A DNA stretch of 57,863 nt from Acidimicrobiaceae bacterium (lineage in GTDB: Bacteria > Actinomycetota > Acidimicrobiia > Acidimicrobiales > RAAP-2). The notes under the pieces are model-generated. The model was given only the letters and a program-made list of their open reading frames with translations. It made no database searches and was not told the origin of the DNA. Positions 29,752 through 38,909 of the stretch are shown piece after piece (within the stretch, counting starts at the first letter, position 1; the number at the start of each line of letters is the position of its first letter). Made by a program: the position numbers and the translations under genes. The stretch is from contig DAHUZT010000075.1 in NCBI GenBank assembly GCA_027315005.1, forward strand, positions 1 through 57,863, given 5' to 3'.

Positions 29752-31788
29752 ATGAGCGATACCGCCACCAAGGGAACTGATCCGGCGACCCTGTCACTGC
29801 CCCGACGCCGGGTGCTGTTCATCATCCTCGCCCTGATGCTGGGGATGTTCTTGGCCGCGCTCGACCAGACGGTCGTGGCCACCGCCCTCCCCACCATCGT
29901 GGGAGACCTCCACGGTGCCTCGCATCTGACCTGGGTGGTGACCGCATATCTGCTGGCGTCCACCGTCTCGACGCCGCTCTGGGGGAAGCTCGGCGACCTT
30001 TACGGGCGAAAGTCCTTCTTTCAGGCTTCGATCATCCTGTTCCTCGTCGGTTCGATCCTCTCGGGACTAAGCCATTCGATGTTCGAGCTGATCGCGTTCC
30101 GCTCGATCCAGGGCCTGGGCGGCGGGGGATTGATGATCGGCGCCATGACCATCATCGGCGACGTCGTTTCACCTCGCGAACGTGGGCGCTACATGGGCCT
30201 GTTCATGGCAATGTTCGGGGTGACCACCGTGATCGGGCCGCTCATCGGGGGTGCGTTCGTCGACTACCTGAGCTGGCGGTGGATCTTCTACATCAACGTC
30301 CCGATCGGGGCGGTGGCGCTGGTCGTCACAGCGGTCACCCTGCCAGGGCATTCGGAGCGGGTGCAGAGGGTCATCGACTATCTCGGCACCGTGCTCCTTG
30401 CCCTGTCGGCCAGCGGGCTCGTCCTCTTCACCAGTCTCGGAGGAACCTCCTATTCGTGGACTTCACCGTTCATGATCGGGTTGGCGGCGGCGGGAGTGGT
30501 CTTCGGCGTGCTGTTCCTCTGGGCCGAACGCCGGGCCGCAGAGCCGGTCATCCCCATCCCGCTGTTCGCCAACAGGGTGTTCACCGCGGCCAGTGCGATC
30601 GGCTTCGTTGTGGGGTTCGCCATGTTCGGTGCCCTCACCTTCCTTCCCCTGTTCTTCCAGGACGCCAAGGGGATCAGCCCTGTCCAGTCCGGAGTCCGGC
30701 TCTTTCCGATGATGGGTGGCCTTCTGGTGGCCTCGATCGGTTCCGGTCAGCTGGTCAGCCGCTGGGGACGCTACAAGGTCTTTCCGGTGGTCGGCACCGC
30801 GCTCATGACAATCGGCCTCTTTCTGATGTCACTCATCGACGTGCACACGGGCGCCTGGGTGATGGCGGGCTTCATGGCGGTGTTCGGCCTCGGGCTGGGC
30901 TTGGTGCTGCAAGTGCTGACGGTGGCCGTGCAGAACGCCGTCCCCTATGAGGAGCTGGGCACAGCCACCTCTGGCGTGACGTTCTTCCGGATGATCGGGG
31001 GATCGTTCGGCACTGCAGTCTTCGGTGCCGTCTACGCCAACCTGGTCGTGGCCAACATCCTCTCTCGCCTCCACCTGAACCGGGTGCCGCACGGGTTCAA
31101 CCTCAACTCGGCGAACCCGGCGGTCATCAAGCACTTACCCCCCGATGTCCAAGCGGCCATCGTCGAAGGGATCGCCCACACCGTTCAGAGCCTGTTCCTC
31201 ATCGGGGTGCCCATCGCCTTCGTCGCTTTCCTGCTCAGCTGGACATTGCCGGAGATCGCCTTGCGCAAGTCCATCCGGTCCTCCGAACCGGCCGAGCAGC
31301 TCGGTCTCCCCGAGCCCCGGACTTCGCTCGGTGAGATCCGGCGCATTCTCGAGCGTGCGGCCAGCCGCGAAAACAGCCGGGAGCTCTACGAGACGCTGGC
31401 CGGGCGCGCAGGGCTCGACCTCGATCCACGCGCCTGCTGGCTGCTCTATCGGTTGAGCGAGCGTCCGGGATCGACGGTCGCTCAGGTGTCAGAGGAGCTG
31501 CACGCCGACCCGGCGATCGTGGAACCCGGGGCTCAGGCACTCGTGGCCGAAGGGATGGTCGGGCCCGTGACTTCGAACGGCAGCGGAACGCTGGTGATCA
31601 CCGACGCCGGCCGCGAGGCCGCCGATCACCTTCTCCGGGCCCGTCGTGACTCGTTGACCGATCTCCTGGAGGGATGGGATCCCGAATCCCATCCTGAGGT
31701 GGTCCGCCTCATCCAGCAATTGGCCCAGTCGTTGCTGGCCGACGACGTCCATCTGCTGGCCGACGCCCGCCTTGCCGTCCCGACCTGA
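29752..31788 (+). CDS. DHA2-type MFS drug exporter with C-terminal winged-helix domain
   Basis: A 678-residue protein. The first ~515 residues are a 14-TM major-facilitator drug:proton antiporter of the EmrB/QacA type. They show the loop motif [10 protein letters not shown], motif [12 protein letters not shown] and the N-terminal [13 protein letters not shown] signature. The last ~140 residues (from about 540) are soluble and resemble a MarR-type winged helix: AVQVSEEL-like helix, [14 protein letters not shown] and the wing [12 protein letters not shown]. The fusion suggests a built-in sensing or partner domain. The start is the ATG at 29752; 16 upstream codons lack similarity. A TetR gene converges on it 31 bases downstream. 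Confidence 0.9.
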   Translation: MSDTATKGTDPATLSLPRRRVLFIILALMLGMFLAALDQTVVATALPTIVGDLHGASHLTWVVTAYLLASTVSTPLWGKLGDLYGRKSFFQASIILFLVGSILSGLSHSMFELIAFRSIQGLGGGGLMIGAMTIIGDVVSPRERGRYMGLFMAMFGVTTVIGPLIGGAFVDYLSWRWIFYINVPIGAVALVVTAVTLPGHSERVQRVIDYLGTVLLALSASGLVLFTSLGGTSYSWTSPFMIGLAAAGVVFGVLFLWAERRAAEPVIPIPLFANRVFTAASAIGFVVGFAMFGALTFLPLFFQDAKGISPVQSGVRLFPMMGGLLVASIGSGQLVSRWGRYKVFPVVGTALMTIGLFLMSLIDVHTGAWVMAGFMAVFGLGLGLVLQVLTVAVQNAVPYEELGTATSGVTFFRMIGGSFGTAVFGAVYANLVVANILSRLHLNRVPHGFNLNSANPAVIKHLPPDVQAAIVEGIAHTVQSLFLIGVPIAFVAFLLSWTLPEIALRKSIRSSEPAEQLGLPEPRTSLGEIRRILERAASRENSRELYETLAGRAGLDLDPRACWLLYRLSERPGSTVAQVSEELHADPAIVEPGAQALVAEGMVGPVTSNGSGTLVITDAGREAADHLLRARRDSLTDLLEGWDPESHPEVVRLIQQLAQSLLADDVHLLADARLAVPT

Positions 31789-31819
31789 GCAGCGCTACCC
31801 GTTGAGGGGCGCTACCCGT

Positions 31820-32506
31820 TCAGTTCGGTCCGAAGAGGGCGGACAGGCCGTCGGCGAGGACCGATTCGGCCCGTCCGGGACTCATCCCGTGGGTATCGAT
31901 CAAGAGGCGGCAGGTCTCGAAGCTGGTGAGGACGTCGGCCAGGGCAAGGGTCGAGTCGGCTGCCAATGCTCCCATCGCTTCCAGCTCGGGAGCGAACAGC
32001 TCGCTCAGCTGGTTGCAGAGGAAGCGCCGGTTTCGGGCGAGTTCCTCGGCCAGCACTGGCTGGGAAACGGCACGGAGCCGGACGACAGTGGCGGCGTTGC
32101 CCACGACGGCGAACAGGTCGAAGCGCTGGGACGCCACGGCCCGGATACGAGCCTCGAGCGGATCATCCGGCCCGGCGGCGATCAGCGTGTGGGGCAGCGC
32201 ACGTTCCAGCTGGCGCTCGACCGCCGCCCGGATGAGATCGTTGACGTCGTCGAAGTAGCGGAAGAGGGAACGGGGTGAGAGGCCCGAGCGGGAGGCGATG
32301 GCGTCGGTGCTCGGGACGAGGTCACCGTCGTGGTAGAGGTCGAGGAGTGCCTCGACCACTGCCTCCCGGTTGCGTCGCCGGCGGAGCTGCCTGCCGTCTG
32401 TAGTCCGGGCGTCGCCCGACGCATCGCGGCGGACTCCATCATGCGATGCCACCTCGCCTCGGGCAACCTCGGGCCCATCGCCCGCTGTCGCCGTCGTCGT
32501 CGCCAT
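31820..32506 (-). CDS. TetR family transcriptional regulator
   Basis: A 228-residue repressor. After a ~40-residue polar lead, the DNA-binding domain is clear: RREAVVEALLDLYHDGD-like helix 1 (here NREAVVEALLDLYHDG), then STDAIASRSGLSPRSLFRYFDD, the classic TetR helix-turn-helix. The C-terminal ligand-binding part is helical. The gene is convergent with the MFS exporter and divergent from the DinB gene (75 bases between starts), so either may be a target. A shorter start within the lead is possible. Confidence 0.88.
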   Translation of the reverse strand: MATTTATAGDGPEVARGEVASHDGVRRDASGDARTTDGRQLRRRRNREAVVEALLDLYHDGDLVPSTDAIASRSGLSPRSLFRYFDDVNDLIRAAVERQLERALPHTLIAAGPDDPLEARIRAVASQRFDLFAVVGNAATVVRLRAVSQPVLAEELARNRRFLCNQLSELFAPELEAMGALAADSTLALADVLTSFETCRLLIDTHGMSPGRAESVLADGLSALFGPN

Positions 32507-32580
32507 GGCCCGAGGCTACCGGGAACACCCGCCCCGGAGACAGTTGACGGTGAGACTGCCACGAGTTTACCGTGGCCGAC

Positions 32581-33150
32581 ATGGCGGATGACCTCGTCCT
32601 CGACAGTCTTCGACGCCGCACCCGGGCTATGCATTCGCTCTACGAGGACGCAGTGGCCACCATGGGCATCGACCAGGTCAATCACTTCGAGCGCGACGGC
32701 GTGCTGCCGATCGCCTTCAGCCTGTTCCACGTCGTCAACATGTTCGACGCGTCGTTCCTCGTCATGACTGGCACGCCTCCCATCTGGGATCCGACCTGGG
32801 AGGCGGCGGTCGCTCCGGCCATCGCCGACCATGGCAAGCACCGGACCGTGGCGGAGATGGGCCACCAGCGCATCGGTGACTATGAGCACTTCAAGCACTA
32901 CATGCGGGCCGTCTTCGAGCGCACCGAGGAATGGCTGGACGCTCTCGACCGCAACGAGCTCGACCGGTTGGTGGTCACGCGACCCTTCCCGCCCCAGATC
33001 GCCAGCACCTACAGCGCCCGGGTGGCCGGCGAGGACGGGATCACCCTCCTCGATGCGGTCGAGTGCTGGATCTATCAGCACGGCCTGCGGCACATGGGGG
33101 AGATCGAGCTGGCCCGTGGTCTGGTCGGGCTGGGGGGCATGACCTCGTGA
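32581..33150 (+). CDS. DinB superfamily protein
   Basis: A 189-residue four-helix-bundle protein of the DinB/YfiT metal-binding superfamily. Candidate metal ligands are the His in SLFHVVNMFD (helix 2) and the two His in YQHGLRHMGEIEL (last helix). The C-terminus RGLVGLGGMTS is typical of actinobacterial members. Some relatives are thiol-dependent S-transferases (mycothiol or bacillithiol), but the activity here is unknown. The ATG at 32581 is preferred; a GTG at 32572 is also in frame. Confidence 0.8.
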   Translation: MADDLVLDSLRRRTRAMHSLYEDAVATMGIDQVNHFERDGVLPIAFSLFHVVNMFDASFLVMTGTPPIWDPTWEAAVAPAIADHGKHRTVAEMGHQRIGDYEHFKHYMRAVFERTEEWLDALDRNELDRLVVTRPFPPQIASTYSARVAGEDGITLLDAVECWIYQHGLRHMGEIELARGLVGLGGMTS

Positions 33151-33230
33151 CCGGCTGACGGCCAGGTCTCCGGGCCATGAGGGGCCCTCCGCTCGTCCAT
33201 CGGGCCGGGGCCGACCCCGATCCCTGCGAA

Positions 33231-34052
33231 TCAGAGCTGATCGACGTAGGTATCGGTGCCGACCACGGTGGGGATGAAGGGCGCGGCAAGGCGGAGATCG
33301 GCCATGCCGTCCGATGCGACGCGTTCGGTGAAGGCACGGACCCGGTCGACCTCGGCGTCGGGCGCGTCGGCGAGGAAGATCAGCTGGACCAGACGGTCGG
33401 TGTCGCCGGCCGGCGACCCGAGGTCCATCGGGGCGTCCCCCATGCTCCGTCCGGGAGCCGAGGGCACCCAGGACGAAACTGTCTCAATGGTGGAACCGTC
33501 GAGCAAGCCGGGCAGGTGCTCGCTCGTCAGCTGCGTGTGGAGCTCGGTCCCTGTGCCTTCGGCCGCGTCCCACCAGAGGACGAAGAGCCCTCCGTAGCGA
33601 TGGTCGAGGGCCAGTTCGACCGGGACCGGATCCTCGTCGCGGTAGCACGACCCGGCGTAGGTGAAGGTGGAGGTATGCACATGGGTCCGCTCGTTGAAGC
33701 CGCGGCCGTGGGCATAGAGGTCCCGGACTTGCCGGATGGACCACTCGCCGAAGTGCTCGCGGTGATGGCCCTCCTCGACCCAGTACACGGCCAGGTAGCT
33801 CCCGGACTCGGTCGGTCGGGCGATGGGGCTCTCGGCCGGCCAGCGGAGGTCCTTCAGTCCCCGGGTCGCCACCCACCGGCTGCCGGCGAACAGCCAGGGA
33901 CCGACCATGCAGCCCCCGTAGAAGTGGTCGCGTTCGTACCAGCGGTTGTAGGCCCGCGCGAAGCCCTTGTTGGGCTCGACGAGCGTGAGCAGCATGCTCC
34001 CGACCTTCACCGGGTAGTCGTCTATGCCTCCGACTTCGAGTGGATATTCCAC
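33231..34052 (-). CDS. Conserved-looking protein of unknown family
   Basis: A 273-residue soluble protein I do not recognise. It starts VEYPLEVGGIDDYPVKVGSM and has an aromatic- and His-rich segment (RAYNRWYERDHFYGGCMVGP) followed by a repeated pattern later (EHFGEWSIRQVRDLYAHGRGF). The architecture suggests two alpha+beta half-domains. The C-terminal half contains LVQLIFLADAPDAEVDRVRAF, like a ferredoxin-like dimeric barrel strand-helix. The start was set at GTG 34052 because GGAGGTGAGG lies directly upstream; the longer frame to 34331 is compositionally unlike a protein. It has no obvious operon partner. Confidence 0.65.
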   Translation of the reverse strand: MEYPLEVGGIDDYPVKVGSMLLTLVEPNKGFARAYNRWYERDHFYGGCMVGPWLFAGSRWVATRGLKDLRWPAESPIARPTESGSYLAVYWVEEGHHREHFGEWSIRQVRDLYAHGRGFNERTHVHTSTFTYAGSCYRDEDPVPVELALDHRYGGLFVLWWDAAEGTGTELHTQLTSEHLPGLLDGSTIETVSSWVPSAPGRSMGDAPMDLGSPAGDTDRLVQLIFLADAPDAEVDRVRAFTERVASDGMADLRLAAPFIPTVVGTDTYVDQL

Positions 34053-34436
34053 CTGTGTCCTCACCTCCATGCGATCGGTCAGTCGGTCCACGTGTCGGGC
34101 AGATCGAGCTGTTCCCGGGTGCAACCTACCTGGTGGCCACGTCGGGGACCCAGGGACCCACGGCGGTCGATCTCCCTCGGAGCAGTCACTTCTCGGAGGA
34201 GTCACCCCACCCGCGGAACCAAGCTCCACCATGTGGGGGTCGGACGGGCCCACGAGGGCCGTCGGGTCATCGTCTTGGTCAGCGACCTCGACATCCGGGT
34301 CTTGAGCGAGGAGGGTGAGCTGCTTCGTCATCTCACGCTCGACCCGCGCAGGGACTACCAGCCCCTCGGCGCCGGGCCCTGATCACGTATCGTCTGTGGG
34401 TCCGTCTGTCCACGATGTCCTGGGACAGAACAAGGG

Positions 34437-34520
<84 letters not shown>

Positions 34521-34703
34521 GAGCGACGGTGAGAGGCTAGCTGATGCAGGTGAGAGCGCTCCGTCTGGGCCGCGGCGGGGGGTGCCCGCGCGTCAGCCGG
34601 GGTGGGGCGCGCCGGTGCCCGCATTGTGGATCCGGACCCGAGGCCTCCCGCGGTCCCACCCCACCCCCTATCCGGGGGTCCATCCCGGTAGGCTGACGGC
34701 ACC

Positions 34704-35360
34704 ATGGGACTCCAGCGGTTCGAAGGGCGCCTCGAGCGCATGGTGGACGGGACCCTGTCCAAGGCGTTCCGGGCCGACCTCCACCCGGTCGAGATCGGCC
34801 GTCGGCTGACGCGCGAGATGGACCTGCAGCGTCGGGTCGGTGTCCAGGGCCTCATCGCCCCCAACGTGTACACGATCCAGCTCTCGACCGCTGACTTCGA
34901 CCGGTTCGAGAGCTTCCTCGACGCGATGGTCCGCGAGCTCGAACAGGCCGCCCGGGACCACGCCCGGTCGGAGGAGTACGGGTTCGTGGGGCCGGTGGTG
35001 GTGACCGTGATGGAGAACCCAGAGCTGCGCCGTGGTCGGTTCGACATCGAATCCGAGGTGCACGAGGGTCCGGCCGGGTTGCCGGTGGCGTCGATCGTCC
35101 TTCCGAACGGGGACCGGGTGACGATCGGGCCGGATCCGATCGATATCGGACGGCTACCCGAGAGCGCCGTGGTGATCGACGATCCCAACGCCAGCCGCCG
35201 CCATGCCGAGATCCGGCGGGTGGGCAACGACGTGGTGCTCACCGACCTCAACTCGACCAACGGGACCCGGGTGAACGGCGCCACCGTGCGCCAGCGCAGG
35301 CTTGCCGACGGCGATCAGGTCGTCATCGGGACTACGGTCCTCCGATTCGAGAACTCCTGA
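34704..35360 (+). CDS. fhaA: FhaA: DUF3662 and FHA domain phosphopeptide-binding protein
   Basis: FhaA binds phosphothreonine on kinase substrates and restrains late peptidoglycan synthesis in mycobacteria (through MviN). The 218-residue protein has an N-terminal DUF3662 domain (about 1-115; GLQRFEGRLERMVDGTLSKAF, RADLHPVEIGRRLTREMD). A short linker leads to a C-terminal FHA domain with IGRLPES, SRRHAEIRR and LNSTNGTRVNG, the three FHA signature strands. The linker is much shorter than in mycobacteria. It leads the cluster fhaA-fhaB-pstP-pbpA-pknB. Confidence 0.92.
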   Translation: MGLQRFEGRLERMVDGTLSKAFRADLHPVEIGRRLTREMDLQRRVGVQGLIAPNVYTIQLSTADFDRFESFLDAMVRELEQAARDHARSEEYGFVGPVVVTVMENPELRRGRFDIESEVHEGPAGLPVASIVLPNGDRVTIGPDPIDIGRLPESAVVIDDPNASRRHAEIRRVGNDVVLTDLNSTNGTRVNGATVRQRRLADGDQVVIGTTVLRFENS

Positions 35361-35380
35361 CGGTGGGCGCCTGAGCGCAG

Positions 35381-35881
35381 ATGCACGTGATGCTGACCTC
35401 CCTGCCGGGGCCGACAGACAACGCACCGATCCTGCACGTCCTCGAGTACGTGGTGGTCATACTGCTTTGGCTCTTCTTCATGTGGGTCGTCCGCGCCGTA
35501 TGGGTGGAGGTGCGCCCGCTCAAACGCCGGAACCGACGCCGCCGCGGTGATCCTGATCCGGTCTCCGACGGAAAGGGCCGTCGGGGCAAGCTCCTCCGCC
35601 TGCACGTGATCCGCCCCCCCGAGCAGTCCGGGCTGGTCTACGACATCGGTGACGAGGTGACCGTTGGGCGCGCTCCGGGCTGCGGCGTCGCCATCGACTA
35701 CGACACCTACTCCTCCAACCTCCATGCCCGCCTGTTCCGTCTCGAAGGGGAGCTGTGGATCGAGGATCTCGGTTCGACCAACGGTACCTGGGTGAACACG
35801 GTACGCATCGATCAGCGCACCCGACTCCGCAAGGGTGATCTGCTCCAGGTCGGCGGTACCGTCTTCGAGCTGGGGAAGTGA
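35381..35881 (+). CDS. fhaB: FhaB (FipA-like): membrane-anchored FHA protein
   Basis: A 166-residue protein with one N-terminal TM segment (about 17-40; VLEYVVVILLWLFFMWVVRAV), a basic stretch and a C-terminal FHA domain: VGRAPGCG, SNLHARLFR (in place of the commoner SRxHA) and LGSTNGTWVN. In mycobacteria the homologue links the kinases to septum assembly. The gene is 20 bases after fhaA, and its stop is one base from the pstP ATG (TGAGATG), so the operon is tightly packed. Confidence 0.9.
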   Translation: MHVMLTSLPGPTDNAPILHVLEYVVVILLWLFFMWVVRAVWVEVRPLKRRNRRRRGDPDPVSDGKGRRGKLLRLHVIRPPEQSGLVYDIGDEVTVGRAPGCGVAIDYDTYSSNLHARLFRLEGELWIEDLGSTNGTWVNTVRIDQRTRLRKGDLLQVGGTVFELGK

Positions 35882-35882
35882 G

Positions 35883-37190
35883 ATGACCCTTCTGCGTTCG
35901 GGCTCGGCCTCCGACATCGGGCTGGTGCGCTCGTCCAACCAGGACCTCGTCGTCGAGACGGCCACCCTGTTCGCGGTGGCGGACGGGATGGGGGGGCACG
36001 CCGGCGGCGAAGTGGCGGCGAGGCTGGCTGCCACCTCCCTCACCACTGCCTTCAACCGTCATCCCACCGGGGCCGGGCTCACCGAGGCGGTGGCCGAGGC
36101 CAACCAGTCGGTATGGGAGCACAGCCTCGAGGATCCCGACCTGCGGGGTATGGGCACCACCCTCACCGCGATCGCGCTTGTCAACGAGGACGGGCGCGAC
36201 CTGTTGGCCCTGGTGAACGTGGGCGACTCCCGGGCCTATCGGTTCCACGACGGGGGGCTCGTCCAACTCACCACCGATCACAGCCTGGCCGAGGAGATGG
36301 TGCGCACCGGCGAGCTGACCGCCGCCGAAGCGGCCGTCCACCCGCACCGGCACATCCTGACCCGGGCGCTCGGGGTGTCGGCCGAGGTCACGAGCGACCT
36401 CTGGTGGATCCGACCGGAGCGTGGGGACCGGTTCCTGTTGTGTAGCGACGGGCTCACCAACGAGCTCGACGACGCGCAGGTCGCCGAGGTCCTCTCGTCG
36501 GTCGCCGACCCGGCACGGGCGGCGGATCTCCTCGTCCACGCGGCGCGCACCCATGGTGGCAGCGACAACATTACCGTGGTCGTGGTCGATGTGGTCGTGG
36601 GGGAGGGCGAGCCCGAAGAGGGCCGTGCCGCAGCGGTCGTCGCCGCCGGGGGCGCATCGCTTCCCGCCGTTGCCCCATCGGCCGGGGACAAAGGGGACGG
36701 CGAGGACGCCTCCGACTCCGCTGTGACCTCCGAGGTCCCGTCCAGCCGCCGCGAACGTCGTCGGGCCAAGCGGCGCCATCGCCGGATGGCCCGTGGCCGT
36801 CGTCTGGTGACCGTGCGCACCGTCTTGTTCGCAGCCGCCGTGGCCGCGGTGCTGGCGGCAGGTTTCTACGCCGTGCGCTGGTACGACACCAATTCGTTCT
36901 TCGTGACCGTCGACCACAACGAGCTGGTGATCTACCAGGGGCGAATCGGTGGATTCCTCTGGTACCACCCCGTCGCGGTCGAACGGACTGGCGTGACCAC
37001 CGCTGACGTCCCCGCCACCTACCTCTCCTCCCTCCGCTCCGGGGTGGAGGAGACCTCGGTGGCCGGGGCCCGGTCCTACGTCTCCAACCTGGTGACGGTC
37101 GAGCAACAGCAGAACAGCGCCCAAGGGGCGCCGTCGAGCACCGCGCCTCCGGCCGCATCGACGACCACGACGACCAAGGCAGGTGGCTGA
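35883..37190 (+). CDS. pstP: PstP: membrane PP2C Ser/Thr protein phosphatase
   Basis: PstP dephosphorylates the Ser/Thr kinase and its wall and division substrates. The 435-residue protein has a cytoplasmic PPM/PP2C domain (about 1-235): SSNQD, metal-binding ADGMGGHAGGE, GDSRAYRF, the catalytic-core LLCSDGLTNELDD and GGSDNITVVVV. A basic juxtamembrane region, a TM segment (about 310-330) and an extracellular ~100-residue part with a Thr-rich tail follow. The ATG at 35883 is one base after the fhaB stop. Its TGA shares a base with the pbpA ATG, leaving no room for the rodA gene usually found here. Confidence 0.93.
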   Translation: MTLLRSGSASDIGLVRSSNQDLVVETATLFAVADGMGGHAGGEVAARLAATSLTTAFNRHPTGAGLTEAVAEANQSVWEHSLEDPDLRGMGTTLTAIALVNEDGRDLLALVNVGDSRAYRFHDGGLVQLTTDHSLAEEMVRTGELTAAEAAVHPHRHILTRALGVSAEVTSDLWWIRPERGDRFLLCSDGLTNELDDAQVAEVLSSVADPARAADLLVHAARTHGGSDNITVVVVDVVVGEGEPEEGRAAAVVAAGGASLPAVAPSAGDKGDGEDASDSAVTSEVPSSRRERRRAKRRHRRMARGRRLVTVRTVLFAAAVAAVLAAGFYAVRWYDTNSFFVTVDHNELVIYQGRIGGFLWYHPVAVERTGVTTADVPATYLSSLRSGVEETSVAGARSYVSNLVTVEQQQNSAQGAPSSTAPPAASTTTTTKAGG

Positions 37191-38722
37191 TGGACAAGCG
37201 GATCAGACGGATCGGCGTCTTCCTCGTGCTGTGCTTCGCCGCCCTGTTCGTCCAGCTCAACAACATCCAGGTGGTAAAGGCCAGCTCGCTGGCCAACAAC
37301 CCGAACAATCCACAGATCGTCGAGGCCCAGCGCAACCAACCCCGGGGCGACATCGTCTCGGCCGACGGGGTCACCCTCGCGAGCTCGGTCCCCACCACCA
37401 GCGGCTTCTACAAGTACCGGCGGGTCTACAACCCCTACACGGCCAGCCTGTTCGCCCAGATCGTGGGGTTCGACTCGAACTACTACGGAAACAACTACGG
37501 GGTCGAGGCGGAGTACAACCGCTACCTCACCTCGCACACCAGGGCGCCAAAGACCCTTCGTGACCTGCTGGTCAACCGCACCGGCGCGGACAACGTCACC
37601 CTCACGGTGAGTGCCAAGCTCCAGGCCCAGGTGGCAGCAGCCATCAACCAGCTGGCGCCCGGCGTGGTCGGGGCCGCCGCCGTTGTGCTCAACCCGGCCA
37701 CCGGGGCCATCGAGGCGATGTACGCCAACCCGACCTTCGACCCGATCCCCCTCGTCTCGACCAACATCGCCACCGAGACGTCGGCATATTCCTCGCTGCT
37801 CAAGGTCCCGGGCAGCCCCCTGCTCGGCGGCGCCTACGGGCAGGTCTATCCCCCCGGGTCGAGCTTCAAGGTGGTCACCGTGTCGGCGGTCCTCCAGAGC
37901 CGGCCCGATCTGGCCTCGGCCACCTACCCGACCATCCCGTTCATCCCGTTGCCCGACACCGGCAACCCCCCGCAGGTGCTCACCAACTACGCCAGCCAGC
38001 TGTGCCCGATCGGGGCGGGGACGCTCGAGAACCTGTTCATCCAGTCCTGCGACGCCAACTTCGCCAACATCGGCCGAAAGCTCGGTGCCCCGACCCTGGT
38101 CAACCAGGCCCAGCTCTACGGGTTCAACGAGAAGGTCCCGGTCGACCTCCCCTCCTACACCGTGGCCACCTCCAACTTCGGTTCGGTGGCGTCCTTCGGC
38201 GTGACCGCGCCCAACGCGGTCGGTGTCCCGGGCCTCATGAAGTCGGCCATCGGGCAGGAGAACGTCACCGCCTCGGCCCTCCAGATGGCCATGGCGGCGG
38301 GGACGGTGGCCAACGGCGGGGTCGAGATGACCCCCCACGTGATGTCCCAGATCCGAGACAACCAGGGCCGGCTGGTCGAGGCCTACCAGCCCAAGGCCTG
38401 GCGGGTGCCGATCTCACCGCAGACTGCCTCCACCATCACCACCTTCATGCAGGGGGTGACCGCCAATCCTCTCGGCACGGCCGCCGGCATCTTCCCGCCA
38501 AGCTGGCACGTGGCGGCCAAGACGGGCACCGCCCAGGTCGGTTCGTTCGGTCCGAATCCCAAGTACACGACCGACTGGTTGGTTGCCTTCGCCCAAGTGG
38601 GTTCGGCCAAGGCGGCCATCGCCGTCGTTTTGCCAAACGAGCCGGGGAGCGCCACCGGCGCCGGCTACTCGGCTCCCATCGTGAAGAAGATCCTGGGCGA
38701 CATGCTGGCCAACCAGTCGTGA
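37190..38722 (+). CDS. pbpA: PbpA: class B penicillin-binding protein (transpeptidase)
   Basis: PbpA crosslinks peptidoglycan outside the membrane. The 510-residue protein has an N-terminal TM anchor (about 8-27), a small pedestal region with QPRGDIVSADGVTLA, and the transpeptidase domain with the three penicillin-binding motifs: PPGSSFKVVT (SxxK, catalytic Ser), SCDANF (SxN) and AKTGTAQ (KTG). It overlaps pstP by one base (TGATG). Its usual SEDS partner RodA is not encoded beside it. Confidence 0.94.
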   Translation: MDKRIRRIGVFLVLCFAALFVQLNNIQVVKASSLANNPNNPQIVEAQRNQPRGDIVSADGVTLASSVPTTSGFYKYRRVYNPYTASLFAQIVGFDSNYYGNNYGVEAEYNRYLTSHTRAPKTLRDLLVNRTGADNVTLTVSAKLQAQVAAAINQLAPGVVGAAAVVLNPATGAIEAMYANPTFDPIPLVSTNIATETSAYSSLLKVPGSPLLGGAYGQVYPPGSSFKVVTVSAVLQSRPDLASATYPTIPFIPLPDTGNPPQVLTNYASQLCPIGAGTLENLFIQSCDANFANIGRKLGAPTLVNQAQLYGFNEKVPVDLPSYTVATSNFGSVASFGVTAPNAVGVPGLMKSAIGQENVTASALQMAMAAGTVANGGVEMTPHVMSQIRDNQGRLVEAYQPKAWRVPISPQTASTITTFMQGVTANPLGTAAGIFPPSWHVAAKTGTAQVGSFGPNPKYTTDWLVAFAQVGSAKAAIAVVLPNEPGSATGAGYSAPIVKKILGDMLANQS

Positions 38723-38726
38723 TGAC

Positions 38727-38768
38727 GATCGGTGCGATCGGTGCGATCGGTGCGATCGGTGCGATCGG
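38727..38768. repeat. 9-bp tandem repeat between pbpA and pknB
   Basis: GATCGGTGC is repeated four times exactly (38727-38762), followed by GATCGG. The array starts 4 bases after the pbpA stop. An in-frame 60-codon reading (38722-38904) would encode MTIGAIGAIG...; it starts on the pbpA stop (TGATG) and ends 5 bases before the pknB ATG. Its third-position GC is clearly lower than in neighbouring genes, so I do not call it a gene. The region should hold any separate pknB promoter. Confidence 0.9.
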
Positions 38769-38909
38769 GCAACCGGACCCGGGACCAGCGGACCCCTCCG
38801 GGTCGGAAAGCGCTCCGAATGCCGGTCCGGTACCCGCTACGGTGCGTCCCCGATCGTTCGCACCCGGTCCCCGAGAAGCAACGAGAGACAGGCCTAGGCT
38901 TTGACCCAC

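Noticed and set aside
35520-38338. Minus-strand long frames opposite fhaB, pstP and pbpA (534 and 420 codons)
   Set aside because: These are antisense shadows of genes with complete catalytic motifs; composition is not protein-like.
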